Assembly: GCF_003148845.1 (NCBI RefSeq)
Contig: NZ_QGHA01000003.1
Coordinates: 152,928-216,927, forward strand
Origin: Mucilaginibacter oryzae
Lineage (GTDB): Bacteria; Bacteroidota; Bacteroidia; Sphingobacteriales; Sphingobacteriaceae
Reading direction: 5' to 3'
DNA: 64,000 nucleotides
Under the pieces are notes generated by a model. That model saw nothing but the letters and a program-made list of their open reading frames with translations. It ran no database searches and was not told where the DNA came from. Below, one piece after another: positions 33,877-42,450 of the stretch (position 1 is its first letter; each line of letters opens with the position of its first letter). The position numbers and the translations under genes were made by a program.

Positions 33877-36567
33877 TTACCCTACAAAACTTCTGGCCTT
33901 TACCAGCACATTATCCAACCCGCTTACATCGCTGCCACCGGCAGTAGCATAAAACGGCTGACCGCCGCCACCGCCTTTAACCTCTTTAGCCAGCTCTTTT
34001 ACAATGTTACCCGCATGCAGGCCTTTTTCCTTCACCAGGTTTTCGGCAATCATAACGGTGATGCTGGGTTTGCCATCAAAATCTGCAACCAATACCAAAA
34101 ACAGGTTGCTTACGATATCTTTTAACTGGTAAGCCAGGTTTTTAACCGCATCGGCATTAGGCAGGGCAACTTTTTGGGCAATAAAATTAATATCGCCAAT
34201 AGCTTCGGCTTTTTGAGCCAGTTCGTTTTTTAAGCCTGCTGATTTTTCGAGGATCGATTTTTCGATCTCCTTTTTCAGTTTTGCGTTTTCATCCAGCAGG
34301 TTTTCGATGCTTTTTGAAAGATCTTTTGGATTTTTAAGTAGCTCTTTCAGTTGATTAACCAACGCGTTTTGCGTAACGATATATTTTTCGGCAGCTACAC
34401 CGGTAATGGCTTCTATACGGCGCACACCGGCGGCTACAGCGCTTTCGGCAATAATTTTAAAGAAACCGATTTGCCCGGTTGCTTTTACATGCGTACCGCC
34501 GCAAAGCTCCTTGCTGAAATTATCATCAAAAGTGATTACGCGTACGTACTCGCCATATTTTTCGCCAAACAGGGCGGTTACGCCGCTGCTAATAGCTTCG
34601 GCATATAATACGCTGCGTTCTTCTTTAAGGGGGATGTTTTCGCGTACTTTTTGATTGACGATAGCTTCAATCTGCGCCAGTTCCTCATCAGTAACTTTGG
34701 CGAAGTGCGAAAAATCGAATCGCAGGTAATCGGCATTCACCAACGAACCTTTTTGGTTTACGTGCGTGCCCAGCACCTGTTTCATGGCCGCATGCAGCAA
34801 GTGCGTGGCCGAGTGGTTGCTATTGGTTTGGCTGCGCAAAGCCGGATCAACAATGGCGGTTAAAGCATCGTCAATATCCTGCGGCAGTTTATCGGTGAAA
34901 TGAACTATCAGTCCGTTTTCTTTTTTGGTGTCGGTAACTTCAATGATTTCGCCATCCGGGAAAACCAGTTCGCCCTTATCCCCTACCTGGCCACCGCTTT
35001 CGGCGTAGAAAGGTGTTTTATCCAACACCAATTGGTATTGCTCTTTGCCTTTGGCGGTTACTTTGCGGTATTTTACAATGTGGGCAACAGTTTCGGTTTC
35101 ATCGTAGCCGGTGAACTCTACCGATTCGTCGTCTTTAAGGACGATCCAGTCACCGGTGTCAATGGCAGTGGCCGCGCGGGAGCGCGTCTTCTGTTCAGCA
35201 AGAGCGTCTTCAAACCCGTTCATATCTACTGTCCAACCTTTTTCACGAGCCATTAACTCAGTTAAATCAATCGGAAAGCCAAACGTATCCGATAATTCGA
35301 AAGCCAATTTACCTGCTAAAACTTTTTTTACATTTTGGTCTAATTCAACCTCTTCTACTAATCTGGATGTATTCGCGGTTTTAATGAGACTTGTGTACTC
35401 TTCAAATTTGTCTATTCCATTCTCTAAGGTCCTTAAGAAAGAATTTTCTTCTTCCAAAACAACCTTCTGCACAAAATCTTTTTGGGAATACAATTCATCA
35501 AATACCCCTTTAAACTGATCAGCCAACAAAGGCACCAATTGATTCAGGAAAGGCTCTTTAAAGCCTAAATACTGATATGAGTACCGCACAGCCCTACGCA
35601 AAATCCTGCGGATCACGTAACCCGCCTTATTATTAGACGGTAACTGACCATCGGCAATAGCGAAGCTGATAGCCCGGATATGATCGGCCATTACACGCAT
35701 GGCTACAGCATCATTCCAATCAGCATCGCCGGGTTTGGCAGCGCTGTTATATTTTTTGCCCGATTTTTCGGCAATAAATTGGATCATCGGCTGGAAAACA
35801 TCGGTATCATAGTTTGATGTTTTGCCTTGCAGCACGCGCACCAAACGTTCAAAGCCCATGCCGGTATCTACGTGTTTGGCAGGCAGCGATTGCAACGAGC
35901 CATCTTTAAGCCTGTTAAACTGCATAAACACGTTATTCCAGATCTCGATAACCTGGTCATGATCTGCATTTACCAGTTTGGCGCCTTCAACCCCGGCACG
36001 CTCGTTATCCGAGCGGCTATCGAAGTGGATCTCCGAGCAGGGACCGCAGGGACCGGTTTCGCCCATTTCCCAAAAATTGTCTTTTTTATTTCCGCGGAGG
36101 ATGTGGGCTTCGTCTACATACAGTTTCCACAGTTCGTAAGTTTCGGTATCTGCTTCAAGGCCTTCCCTTTCGTCGCCTTCAAAGTAGGTAACGTACAGGC
36201 GATCTTTAGGCAGCTTGTACACTTCGGTAAGCAGTTCCCAGCTCCAGGCAATGGCTTCTTTTTTAAAGTAGTCGCCAAAGCTCCAGTTACCCAGCATCTC
36301 AAACATGGTGTGGTGATAGGTATCGATACCCACCTCTTCCAAATCGTTGTGCTTGCCTGATACACGTAAACAACGCTGCGTATCCGCTACGCGGGGCGCT
36401 TTGGGGGCGGCCTCGCCTAAAAATATATTTTTAAACTGGTTCATCCCCGCGTTGGTGAACATCAGGGTTGGATCGTTTTTAATTACAATAGGTGCCGAAG
36501 GAACAATGGTATGCCCCTTGGAAACAAAAAAATCAAGAAAAGCCTGGCGTATTTCGGTAGCAGTCAT
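33877..36567 (-). CDS. alaS: Alanyl-tRNA synthetase
   Basis: An 896-residue AlaS of usual length. It has the N-terminal catalytic domain (SKGHTIVPSAPIVIKNDPTLMFTNAGMNQFKN), the editing domain with NHSATHLLHAAM (HxxxH) and CGGTHVKATGQIG, and the C-terminal coiled-coil/C-Ala region ending GGGGGQPFYATAGG. It charges tRNA(Ala) in the cytosol and edits misacylated Ser/Gly. Confidence 0.97.
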   Translation of the reverse strand: MTATEIRQAFLDFFVSKGHTIVPSAPIVIKNDPTLMFTNAGMNQFKNIFLGEAAPKAPRVADTQRCLRVSGKHNDLEEVGIDTYHHTMFEMLGNWSFGDYFKKEAIAWSWELLTEVYKLPKDRLYVTYFEGDEREGLEADTETYELWKLYVDEAHILRGNKKDNFWEMGETGPCGPCSEIHFDSRSDNERAGVEGAKLVNADHDQVIEIWNNVFMQFNRLKDGSLQSLPAKHVDTGMGFERLVRVLQGKTSNYDTDVFQPMIQFIAEKSGKKYNSAAKPGDADWNDAVAMRVMADHIRAISFAIADGQLPSNNKAGYVIRRILRRAVRYSYQYLGFKEPFLNQLVPLLADQFKGVFDELYSQKDFVQKVVLEEENSFLRTLENGIDKFEEYTSLIKTANTSRLVEEVELDQNVKKVLAGKLAFELSDTFGFPIDLTELMAREKGWTVDMNGFEDALAEQKTRSRAATAIDTGDWIVLKDDESVEFTGYDETETVAHIVKYRKVTAKGKEQYQLVLDKTPFYAESGGQVGDKGELVFPDGEIIEVTDTKKENGLIVHFTDKLPQDIDDALTAIVDPALRSQTNSNHSATHLLHAAMKQVLGTHVNQKGSLVNADYLRFDFSHFAKVTDEELAQIEAIVNQKVRENIPLKEERSVLYAEAISSGVTALFGEKYGEYVRVITFDDNFSKELCGGTHVKATGQIGFFKIIAESAVAAGVRRIEAITGVAAEKYIVTQNALVNQLKELLKNPKDLSKSIENLLDENAKLKKEIEKSILEKSAGLKNELAQKAEAIGDINFIAQKVALPNADAVKNLAYQLKDIVSNLFLVLVADFDGKPSITVMIAENLVKEKGLHAGNIVKELAKEVKGGGGGQPFYATAGGSDVSGLDNVLVKARSFVG

Positions 36568-36587
36568 GGGGCAAAGGTAAATAATAG

Positions 36588-36728
36588 TCGGAAAGTCCGA
36601 AAGTCCGTAAGTCGGAAAGTTAGCGGTGTAAAATGTCTGTATTAAAACATTTGCAAAATCATTTGTTTATTGAGTTATAAATGATTAACAAAAATTACGG
36701 ACTTTCCGACTTGCGGACTTGCGGACTT
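36588..36728. repeat. AAGTCCG heptad-type inverted repeat between alaS and the MerR gene
   Basis: Left side: GTCGGAAAGTCCG (36588-36600), continued by more AAGTCCG/AAGTCGG words. Right side: CGGACTTTCCGAC (36699-36711) and two GCGGACTT words to 36728. The 13-base arms are perfect inverse copies. The same style of heptad words recurs at 60711-60826. Confidence 0.7.
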
Positions 36729-36742
36729 CAACAACAAACACT

Positions 36743-36750
36743 TACATTTG
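36743..36750 (+). promoter_or_regulatory. Candidate -7 box TACATTTG before the MerR gene
   Basis: An exact TAnnTTTG match ends four bases before the ATG at 36755. If real, transcription would begin at or after that ATG, making either a leaderless message or use of the next ATG at 36785. Confidence 0.35.
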
Positions 36751-36754
36751 TATT

Positions 36755-37090
36755 ATGCCGTATAAAGAACGTGAAATAAGCAAGATGTACTACACCATGG
36801 GCGAGGTATCGGCCATGTTTGATGTAAATCAGTCGCTGATCCGTTTTTATGAAAAAGAGTTCGATATCCTTCAGCCTAAAAAAAACAAAAAGGGCAACCG
36901 CTATTTTACCCCGGAAGATATAGAAAACTTCAAAATCATTTTCCACCTCATCCGCGATAAAGGCTACACGCTTAACGGCGCAAAAGAGCACCTGAAAAAC
37001 AATATGGGCGATACGAGAGATAACCAGCGCGTTATCGATTCGCTCGAAAACCTTAAAAAATTCCTGTTAGAAGTGCGCGACCAGATGTAA
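36755..37090 (+). CDS. MerR-family transcriptional regulator
   Basis: A 111-residue protein from ATG 36755 (MPYKEREISKMYYTMGEVSA). A longer frame from 36719 uses a non-ATG start and adds unrelated residues. The N-terminal winged helix (YYTMGEVSAMFDVNQSLIRFYEKEF) and wing (KKNKKGNRYFTPEDIENFKIIFHLIRDKGY) are typical. A short C-terminal helix for dimerisation has no cysteines, so metal sensing is unlikely. It is the short MerR type common in this phylum, with unknown targets. It lies upstream of comEC. Confidence 0.88.
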   Translation: MPYKEREISKMYYTMGEVSAMFDVNQSLIRFYEKEFDILQPKKNKKGNRYFTPEDIENFKIIFHLIRDKGYTLNGAKEHLKNNMGDTRDNQRVIDSLENLKKFLLEVRDQM

Positions 37091-37204
37091 GTACCTAATT
37101 ACCATCTGAAAATTTGCTGCCGCCTCTTTAAAAAGTTATCGTTATTTTAGGAGCGTTATAACCTTGCCTTGCATGCTATCTCTCAACAAAATTTATAGCC
37201 GGAT

Positions 37205-39307
37205 ATGATCGCCAGGCACAAGGGCGAGGTACCCGTTGTTATTTTATTACTTCCGTTTTTGCTGGGAATTGCTGCTGGTATTAACTTTTCTTCGGCTCGT
37301 TACCTACCCGTTTTAAGCGTTAGCTTTTCGGTTTTGCTGCTCGTTTTTTTATCGTTCAACCTGCTTTACAAACCGTTTAATGTTTATAAAAAACCATGGG
37401 CAGGCGGCGTAATGATGCATATACTATTACTGCTTGCGGGCTGGATAGCCGTTATCAACCATAATGAACTGAACAAAAGCAATCATTTCGCGAAGCAACA
37501 TGCTAAACGGTTGCTCGTAAGGATAAATAACGAGCCGCAGCTTAAAAATGGCATTGTACGTTTAACCGCCACTGTTTTAGCCGCCGATAGCGAACACCGG
37601 AGCCTGGCAACTACCGGAACTTTGTTAATCGCTATAAAAGATAGCGCGGCGCTCGCCCTGAATTACGGCGATGAACTACTGATCCCGGGCCGCTTCATCC
37701 CTATCGATCCGCCTTTTAACCCTGCCGAATTTAATTATAAACAATATCTTGCCCATCAAAACATTTATTACCAGGAGTTTTTATACCCGGGGCAGTATCG
37801 CCGGGTTAACACCGCCACCGGTAACCCTTTTATAGCGCAGGCCCTGCAACTAAGGCGACAAATGGTTGCCAGGTTTAAACAGCACCTTCATACCCCAAAC
37901 GCCATTGCCGTGGCCTCAACGCTGATATTGGGCTATAAAGCCGAATTGAGTGATGATGTACTGCAGGCTTACTCAAAAACGGGCACCATCCATGTACTGT
38001 CGGTTTCGGGTGCGCATGTAGGGCTGGTTTGGGCCATACTGGCTTTCCTGCTTCAATTTTTAAACAGGTTTAAATATGGCAGGCTCATCAGGGCCTGTAT
38101 CATCATCCCGTTTATATGGTATTATGCAATGCTCAGTGGTTTTTCACCGGCAGTATGCAGGGCAGCCGCCATGATCAGCATGGTTGTTATTGGCAAAACC
38201 TACAACCGTTATGTAAACAATCTGAACATCCTGGCCATATCCGCTTTTGTGTTACTGCTTTATAATCCATTGTATATTACAGACGTAGGCTTCCAGCTAA
38301 GCTACCTTGCAGTTGCAGGGCTTATAGTTTTACAGCCGGTTGTTTATAAATGGCTCGGCTTTAAGCGCAAATGGATGGATAAATTATGGCAATATTGTTC
38401 GGTATCTATCGCGGCGCAGGTAATCACTTTTCCGCTCAGCGCTTTTTATTTTCACCAGTTCCCCGTTTATTTTTTGTTCAGCAACTTGTTTATCGTTATT
38501 CCGTCGGCGGTTATTATGGGTAGCGGACTGGCTTTACTCGCGCTTTCATGGGTACCATATCTGTCATCGGCATTGGCGTTTGTGCTCGAAAAAACTATCC
38601 TGATCATGAATGATGTGTTGGGATGGATAGAACATGCGCCTTTTGCAGCTATAACTAAAATATGGCTTACCACTGCCGAATACCTGTTGCTTTACGCCAT
38701 CATCATCTTTTTATTTTCCTATTTATATCACAAAAAAAAGTGGCTGTTAAGGCTAACGCTTGTAGGTACGCTGCTGCTGGCTATCAGCACCGGCGTTAAA
38801 AGATACCGCGCTTACCATACTAACACCATCGCTTTTTTAAATCTGCGCAAAAACATGGGTATTGTGTTTAAAAAAGGTAACGAAGCTGTTGTATTAAGCA
38901 ACCTGGCAGATACCGACAAAAGCTTTAAATATTCGGTACAACCTTACCTTGATAGCTGTAAAATAAGCCATATTGAAGTGTATAGCCCTGAAAAAGAGAT
39001 CATGCTTACCTGGCTGCATAAAAACGATGGTTTGATCAGGTTTAATGATCAAACCTTAGCTATTATTGATAAAGAAACGGCAGCCCGCGATACTGGTTCC
39101 AAAACCAATGTCAGCTACCTCTACATCACTCAAAATCCTGAAATTTTTCTTGATAGTGTTAATAAAAATTACGAATATCATACTGTAATTATTGATGCCA
39201 CTAATTCGCCAAAAACAATACAACGCCTTATTGCTGAATTAGCTGCAAAACATATTAATTATATCGTTTTACGGCGTAACAAATCGTACGTTGTTACATC
39301 TAATTAG
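37205..39307 (+). CDS. comEC: ComEC/Rec2-family DNA-uptake channel protein
   Basis: A 700-residue membrane protein. N-terminal transmembrane helices are followed by a DUF4131/OB-like periplasmic domain (about 90-210, LVRINNEPQLKNGIVRLTATV), then the competence domain (IHVLSVSGAHVGLVWAILAFLL, MLSGFSPAVCRAAAMISMVV) with many helices. The C-terminal region (about 540-700) occupies the place of the metallo-beta-lactamase domain but has no HxHxDH motif, so the nuclease site seems lost. It would pass single-stranded DNA through the inner membrane. Confidence 0.9.
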   Translation: MIARHKGEVPVVILLLPFLLGIAAGINFSSARYLPVLSVSFSVLLLVFLSFNLLYKPFNVYKKPWAGGVMMHILLLLAGWIAVINHNELNKSNHFAKQHAKRLLVRINNEPQLKNGIVRLTATVLAADSEHRSLATTGTLLIAIKDSAALALNYGDELLIPGRFIPIDPPFNPAEFNYKQYLAHQNIYYQEFLYPGQYRRVNTATGNPFIAQALQLRRQMVARFKQHLHTPNAIAVASTLILGYKAELSDDVLQAYSKTGTIHVLSVSGAHVGLVWAILAFLLQFLNRFKYGRLIRACIIIPFIWYYAMLSGFSPAVCRAAAMISMVVIGKTYNRYVNNLNILAISAFVLLLYNPLYITDVGFQLSYLAVAGLIVLQPVVYKWLGFKRKWMDKLWQYCSVSIAAQVITFPLSAFYFHQFPVYFLFSNLFIVIPSAVIMGSGLALLALSWVPYLSSALAFVLEKTILIMNDVLGWIEHAPFAAITKIWLTTAEYLLLYAIIIFLFSYLYHKKKWLLRLTLVGTLLLAISTGVKRYRAYHTNTIAFLNLRKNMGIVFKKGNEAVVLSNLADTDKSFKYSVQPYLDSCKISHIEVYSPEKEIMLTWLHKNDGLIRFNDQTLAIIDKETAARDTGSKTNVSYLYITQNPEIFLDSVNKNYEYHTVIIDATNSPKTIQRLIAELAAKHINYIVLRRNKSYVVTSN

Positions 39308-39387
39308 CAAAACACATTAAACTACGTACCTTAAAATTTGTCTTTTAATTAAAAAAAGTTAATTTGGTATTAAATCAAACTAAAAAC

Positions 39388-40032
39388 ATGAACATTAAAA
39401 TTTTCAACGTTGCCTTAGGCCTTGCCCTTACCGCAACAGCTATCAGTGCAAAAGCTCAAAAAGTTTACAAAGAAGGTGTTGTAACTATCTCAACGGCAAT
39501 GCAGGGACAACAAGTTGAAGCAAAAAGCTATTTCAGGGCTGATTCAGCTGCATCGCAATTCACTACCGGACCTGCTACCATTAAAATACTTACAGATGCC
39601 GAAGGCAAATCATTAGTAGTTATGGTTGATGTACCTGTGGCATCAATTAAAAAAGCCGCTATCGCAACCCCTGATGAAGTTGACCAGGCTATGGCTACCC
39701 TGCCTACTTTAACTTTCGCGCCAGGTACCGAAACCAAAGTAATTTCGGGTTTTAACTGCAAAAAAGTAGTTGCTACCGATACCAAAACCAACAAAACCTA
39801 CGATGTTTGGGTAACCAATGATGTTACTTTACCGGTAACAGGTATTGCTAAATATTACCGCAACGCGGGTGGCTTCCCTATCCAGTACACCTCGTTTTCG
39901 CAAGGGCAAACTACCGAGGTTACCGTTAAAAGCATTGTAGAACAAAAAAACCCGGCCGGCACCTTCGGTATCCCTGCTGATTTCGACAAGATCACCATGG
40001 ATGACCTAAAAGCTATGAGCGGCGGCAGATAA
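39388..40032 (+). CDS. Secreted DUF4412-like hypothetical protein
   Basis: A 214-residue protein from the ATG at 39388; the frame is open from a TTG at 39364, but the signal peptide MNIKIFNVALGLALTATAIS starts at the ATG. The mature part is beta-rich (YKEGVVTISTAMQGQQVEAKSYFRAD, VISGFNCKKVVATDTKTNKTYDVWVTNDV, GIPADFDKITMDDLKAMSG), a pattern like DUF4412 or GLPGLI-type envelope proteins. Function unknown. It ends with a strong terminator. Confidence 0.75.
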   Translation: MNIKIFNVALGLALTATAISAKAQKVYKEGVVTISTAMQGQQVEAKSYFRADSAASQFTTGPATIKILTDAEGKSLVVMVDVPVASIKKAAIATPDEVDQAMATLPTLTFAPGTETKVISGFNCKKVVATDTKTNKTYDVWVTNDVTLPVTGIAKYYRNAGGFPIQYTSFSQGQTTEVTVKSIVEQKNPAGTFGIPADFDKITMDDLKAMSGGR

Positions 40033-40051
40033 TTAAAAGATAGCTTTCATC

Positions 40052-40095
40052 AAACAAAAACGGGGTTCTTGATGTCAAGAAACCCGTTTTTGTTT
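40052..40095. terminator. Terminator after the DUF4412-like gene
   Basis: Arms 40052-40072 and 40075-40095 pair at 20 of 21 positions with a TG loop and flanking A/T runs. It also suits the convergent minus-strand operon. Confidence 0.88.
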
Positions 40096-40139
40096 GCAAT
40101 GACGCTTCGGAACTTAAACAAACATTTTAGCAATTCGTT

Positions 40140-40745
40140 TTAAGCGGCTATATCTCTCCCTAACTGCTCAACCCATTGGTTAAACAGCTTCGTTTCAAAT
40201 TCAACGGCCTTTTGAGCATGAAGTTCCCAATCGGGTGAAAAGTGTTTTAACTGGTTGATCATTTCTTCCAGGTGCCCTTCCTCTTCTAAAATAATTGATT
40301 TAACGTTTACCTTGCTACCGGCCTCTTCAAGCGCTTCCTGGTAAATTGGGTAAAGTTCATCGGCGCGAACCTCTATAGCGTAGGTAACCAATAAGTAAGC
40401 TGCAAAACGTAATTCAGCACCTTTCAAATCCAGTTCGGTTTTAAGGTAACGGCACACATCAACATCCAGCTGATTTAAAAAGTATTTACTTGAGCCCGGA
40501 GCTAAAAGATACTCCGCAGCATAAGTAGGCAAGGTAACGCCTGTTTTTTCCAGTTGTTTTTTCAGGTAGAAGGCATGGCGGTGCTCTTCGGCAGCGTGCT
40601 TCAGTATAATGTAGGTTACGGTAAGCGGATCTTCACTGGCCGAAATTTTACGGGCACCGGTGTTTTCCATCAACGATAACGTATTTAACCATCGCGAATG
40701 CAATTGGTTATCGGCAATTATAACAGGTAGTATCTTATTTAGCAT
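40140..40745 (-). CDS. Ferritin-like di-iron-type protein in the bioA operon
   Basis: A 201-residue all-helical protein with two ExxH motifs, in HAAEEHRHAFYL (near 50-60) and ILEEEGHLEEM (near 150-160), plus Glu residues in YAIEVRADELYPIYQEAL between them. That is the ligand pattern of ferritin-like di-iron proteins. No signal peptide. Its start is two bases after the bioA stop, at the end of a four-gene operon. It is not a storage ferritin by sequence; an oxygen-dependent enzyme or oxidative-protection role is possible. The di-iron site is inferred. Confidence 0.7.
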   Translation of the reverse strand: MLNKILPVIIADNQLHSRWLNTLSLMENTGARKISASEDPLTVTYIILKHAAEEHRHAFYLKKQLEKTGVTLPTYAAEYLLAPGSSKYFLNQLDVDVCRYLKTELDLKGAELRFAAYLLVTYAIEVRADELYPIYQEALEEAGSKVNVKSIILEEEGHLEEMINQLKHFSPDWELHAQKAVEFETKLFNQWVEQLGRDIAA

Positions 40746-40747
40746 AG

Positions 40748-42013
40748 TTATATTTCTTCGAGCGCCTGCTCAATTTTGCTGTAAACATAATTGAGTTGCT
40801 CATGAGTAATGCAATACGGAGGTAAAATATAAATAACGTTGCCCAGCGGGCGCAATATAATACCTGCCGCTAAAAAGTAATGGTAAAGCTTATCGCGCAG
40901 CAAACTGAAATAAGAAGTATTATCTCCCGTTTCCCATTCCATAGCCACAATGGTACCGGTTTGCCTGATGGTTTTAACTTTAGGGTGATTGCGTACCCTC
41001 CCGGCAAAAGCAGCATGAGAAGCCGCTATCCGGGCTATATTTTCGGCGGTTTCAGGCTGTTGAAATAAATCAAGACTGGCCAGTGCCGATGCACAGGCTA
41101 TAGGGTTAGCGGTAAATGAATGCCCGTGAAAAAGCGTTTTGAGTTTATCATCTGATAAAAACGCGTCGTAAATTTGCTGCGTACAGGTTGTTAGCCCCAA
41201 AGCCATGGTGCCACCAGTAAGCCCTTTAGAGAAACACATGATATCGGCCTCAACTTCTACATGGTTGGTAGCAAAAGGCTTTCCTGTACGGCCAAAGCCG
41301 GTAAACACTTCATCTGCAATCAGCAATACCCCCTCTTTACGGCAATGCGCCATCAGCTCGTTCAGATATTCGGCCTCATACATGATCATCCCCGCCGATC
41401 CCTGAACCAATGGCTCGAAGATAAAACAGGCGGTTTGAGATTTGAGATCAGAGATTTGAGATTTGAGAATTTCAATATTCTCCTTTGTGGGAATATCGAT
41501 AAACTCAACCTCAAACAGCAAACTGTCAAAGGCTTTGGTGAACGCGCTTCTTCCGCTTACGGCCATAGCTCCGAAAGTATCGCCGTGGTATGCGTTATTG
41601 AACGCGATAATTTTAGTGCGCTGATCGCCTTTATTCAGCCAGTATTGCAGGCACATTTTTATGGCTACCTCAACCGCGGTCGATCCGTTATCGGAGTAGA
41701 ATGCTTTTTTCTGGTTTGATGGCAGGATGGCCAGCAGGCGCTCGGCCAGTTCAACCGCACCCTGGTGGGTGAAACCGGCAAAAATTACATGTTCCAGCTT
41801 GTGCAATTGCTCGGATACCTTTTTAGCGATGTAAGGGTGCGCGTGCCCATGGATATTTACCCACCAGGATGATACCGCGTCGATATACTGTTTGCCTTCT
41901 TCGTCAAAAAGCAGCGCCCCCTCCCCCCGCACAATGCCAATGGGCGGTTGGGCGGTTTTCATTTGGGTATAAGGATGCCATATTACCTGTAAATCTCTTT
42001 CGGTAAGGCTCAT
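40748..42013 (-). CDS. bioA: Adenosylmethionine-8-amino-7-oxononanoate aminotransferase BioA
   Basis: A 421-residue class III aminotransferase: IWHPYTQMKTA, SSWWVNIHGHAHPYIA, SDNGSTAVEVAIKM, LIADEVFTGFGRTG, the PLP lysine Lys263 in CFSKGLTGGTMALGLT, and FHGHSFTANPIACA. It makes 7,8-diaminononanoate for biotin. Residues about 181-193 (ILKSQISDLKSQT) are encoded by a GATTTGAGA-type repeat at 41434-41472, inserted in frame between conserved blocks. It overlaps the Nudix gene by four bases. Confidence 0.93.
   Translation of the reverse strand: MSLTERDLQVIWHPYTQMKTAQPPIGIVRGEGALLFDEEGKQYIDAVSSWWVNIHGHAHPYIAKKVSEQLHKLEHVIFAGFTHQGAVELAERLLAILPSNQKKAFYSDNGSTAVEVAIKMCLQYWLNKGDQRTKIIAFNNAYHGDTFGAMAVSGRSAFTKAFDSLLFEVEFIDIPTKENIEILKSQISDLKSQTACFIFEPLVQGSAGMIMYEAEYLNELMAHCRKEGVLLIADEVFTGFGRTGKPFATNHVEVEADIMCFSKGLTGGTMALGLTTCTQQIYDAFLSDDKLKTLFHGHSFTANPIACASALASLDLFQQPETAENIARIAASHAAFAGRVRNHPKVKTIRQTGTIVAMEWETGDNTSYFSLLRDKLYHYFLAAGIILRPLGNVIYILPPYCITHEQLNYVYSKIEQALEEI
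41434..41472. repeat. GAGATTTGAGAT-type repeat inside bioA
   Basis: Direct units of TTTGAGA and a partly palindromic centre (GAGATCAGAGATTTGAG) within the coding sequence. The stretch keeps the reading frame and is translated as about 13 residues (ILKSQISDLKSQT). Confidence 0.6.
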
Positions 42014-42450
42014 AATTCATTTTGTAATAATTCAACCACACGTTTATCTGTCGGAAATTCAAAATCGGCGGTGCTTAATGCCGTTAGCGGCACCCACCTG
42101 AAAGCCTGCAATACTTCTCCTTCCCCGTCAAAATCAAAAGCCGCCGTTTTTATATTGAGGTTAACCGTGCCCAGACTCCTCACCTGGTAATACACGCTGA
42201 TTACCTGCGAATTATTAAAGGCCGACTTTACGGCGAAATCGGTAGTATAAAAATGACCGACAACTTCAATTTCCAGGTTACACTCTTCCATAAACTCGCG
42301 TTTAAGGCCATCTATCAGCCCCTCGCCCAACTCCAGCCCGCCACCCGGAAACTTGGAAAAGCGCATGCCATATTCCTGCTCGTCGCTTATCAGCAACTCA
42401 TCGTCATCATTCAGCAGCAAACCGTAAACCCTTACATTAAAGTATTCCAT
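42010..42450 (-). CDS. Nudix hydrolase
   Basis: A 146-residue protein with a full Nudix box (GGLELGEGLIDGLKREFMEE, within about residues 39-62). It hydrolyses nucleoside-diphosphate-linked compounds; the substrate is unknown. Its start abuts the CDF gene stop, and its end overlaps the bioA start by four bases (ATGA), so it is clearly in the same operon. Confidence 0.92.
   Translation of the reverse strand: MEYFNVRVYGLLLNDDDELLISDEQEYGMRFSKFPGGGLELGEGLIDGLKREFMEECNLEIEVVGHFYTTDFAVKSAFNNSQVISVYYQVRSLGTVNLNIKTAAFDFDGEGEVLQAFRWVPLTALSTADFEFPTDKRVVELLQNEL

Noticed and set aside
36588..36728. AAGTCCG repeats as a CRISPR array
   Set aside because: Units are seven bases without constant spacers and form an inverted pair; there are no cas genes.
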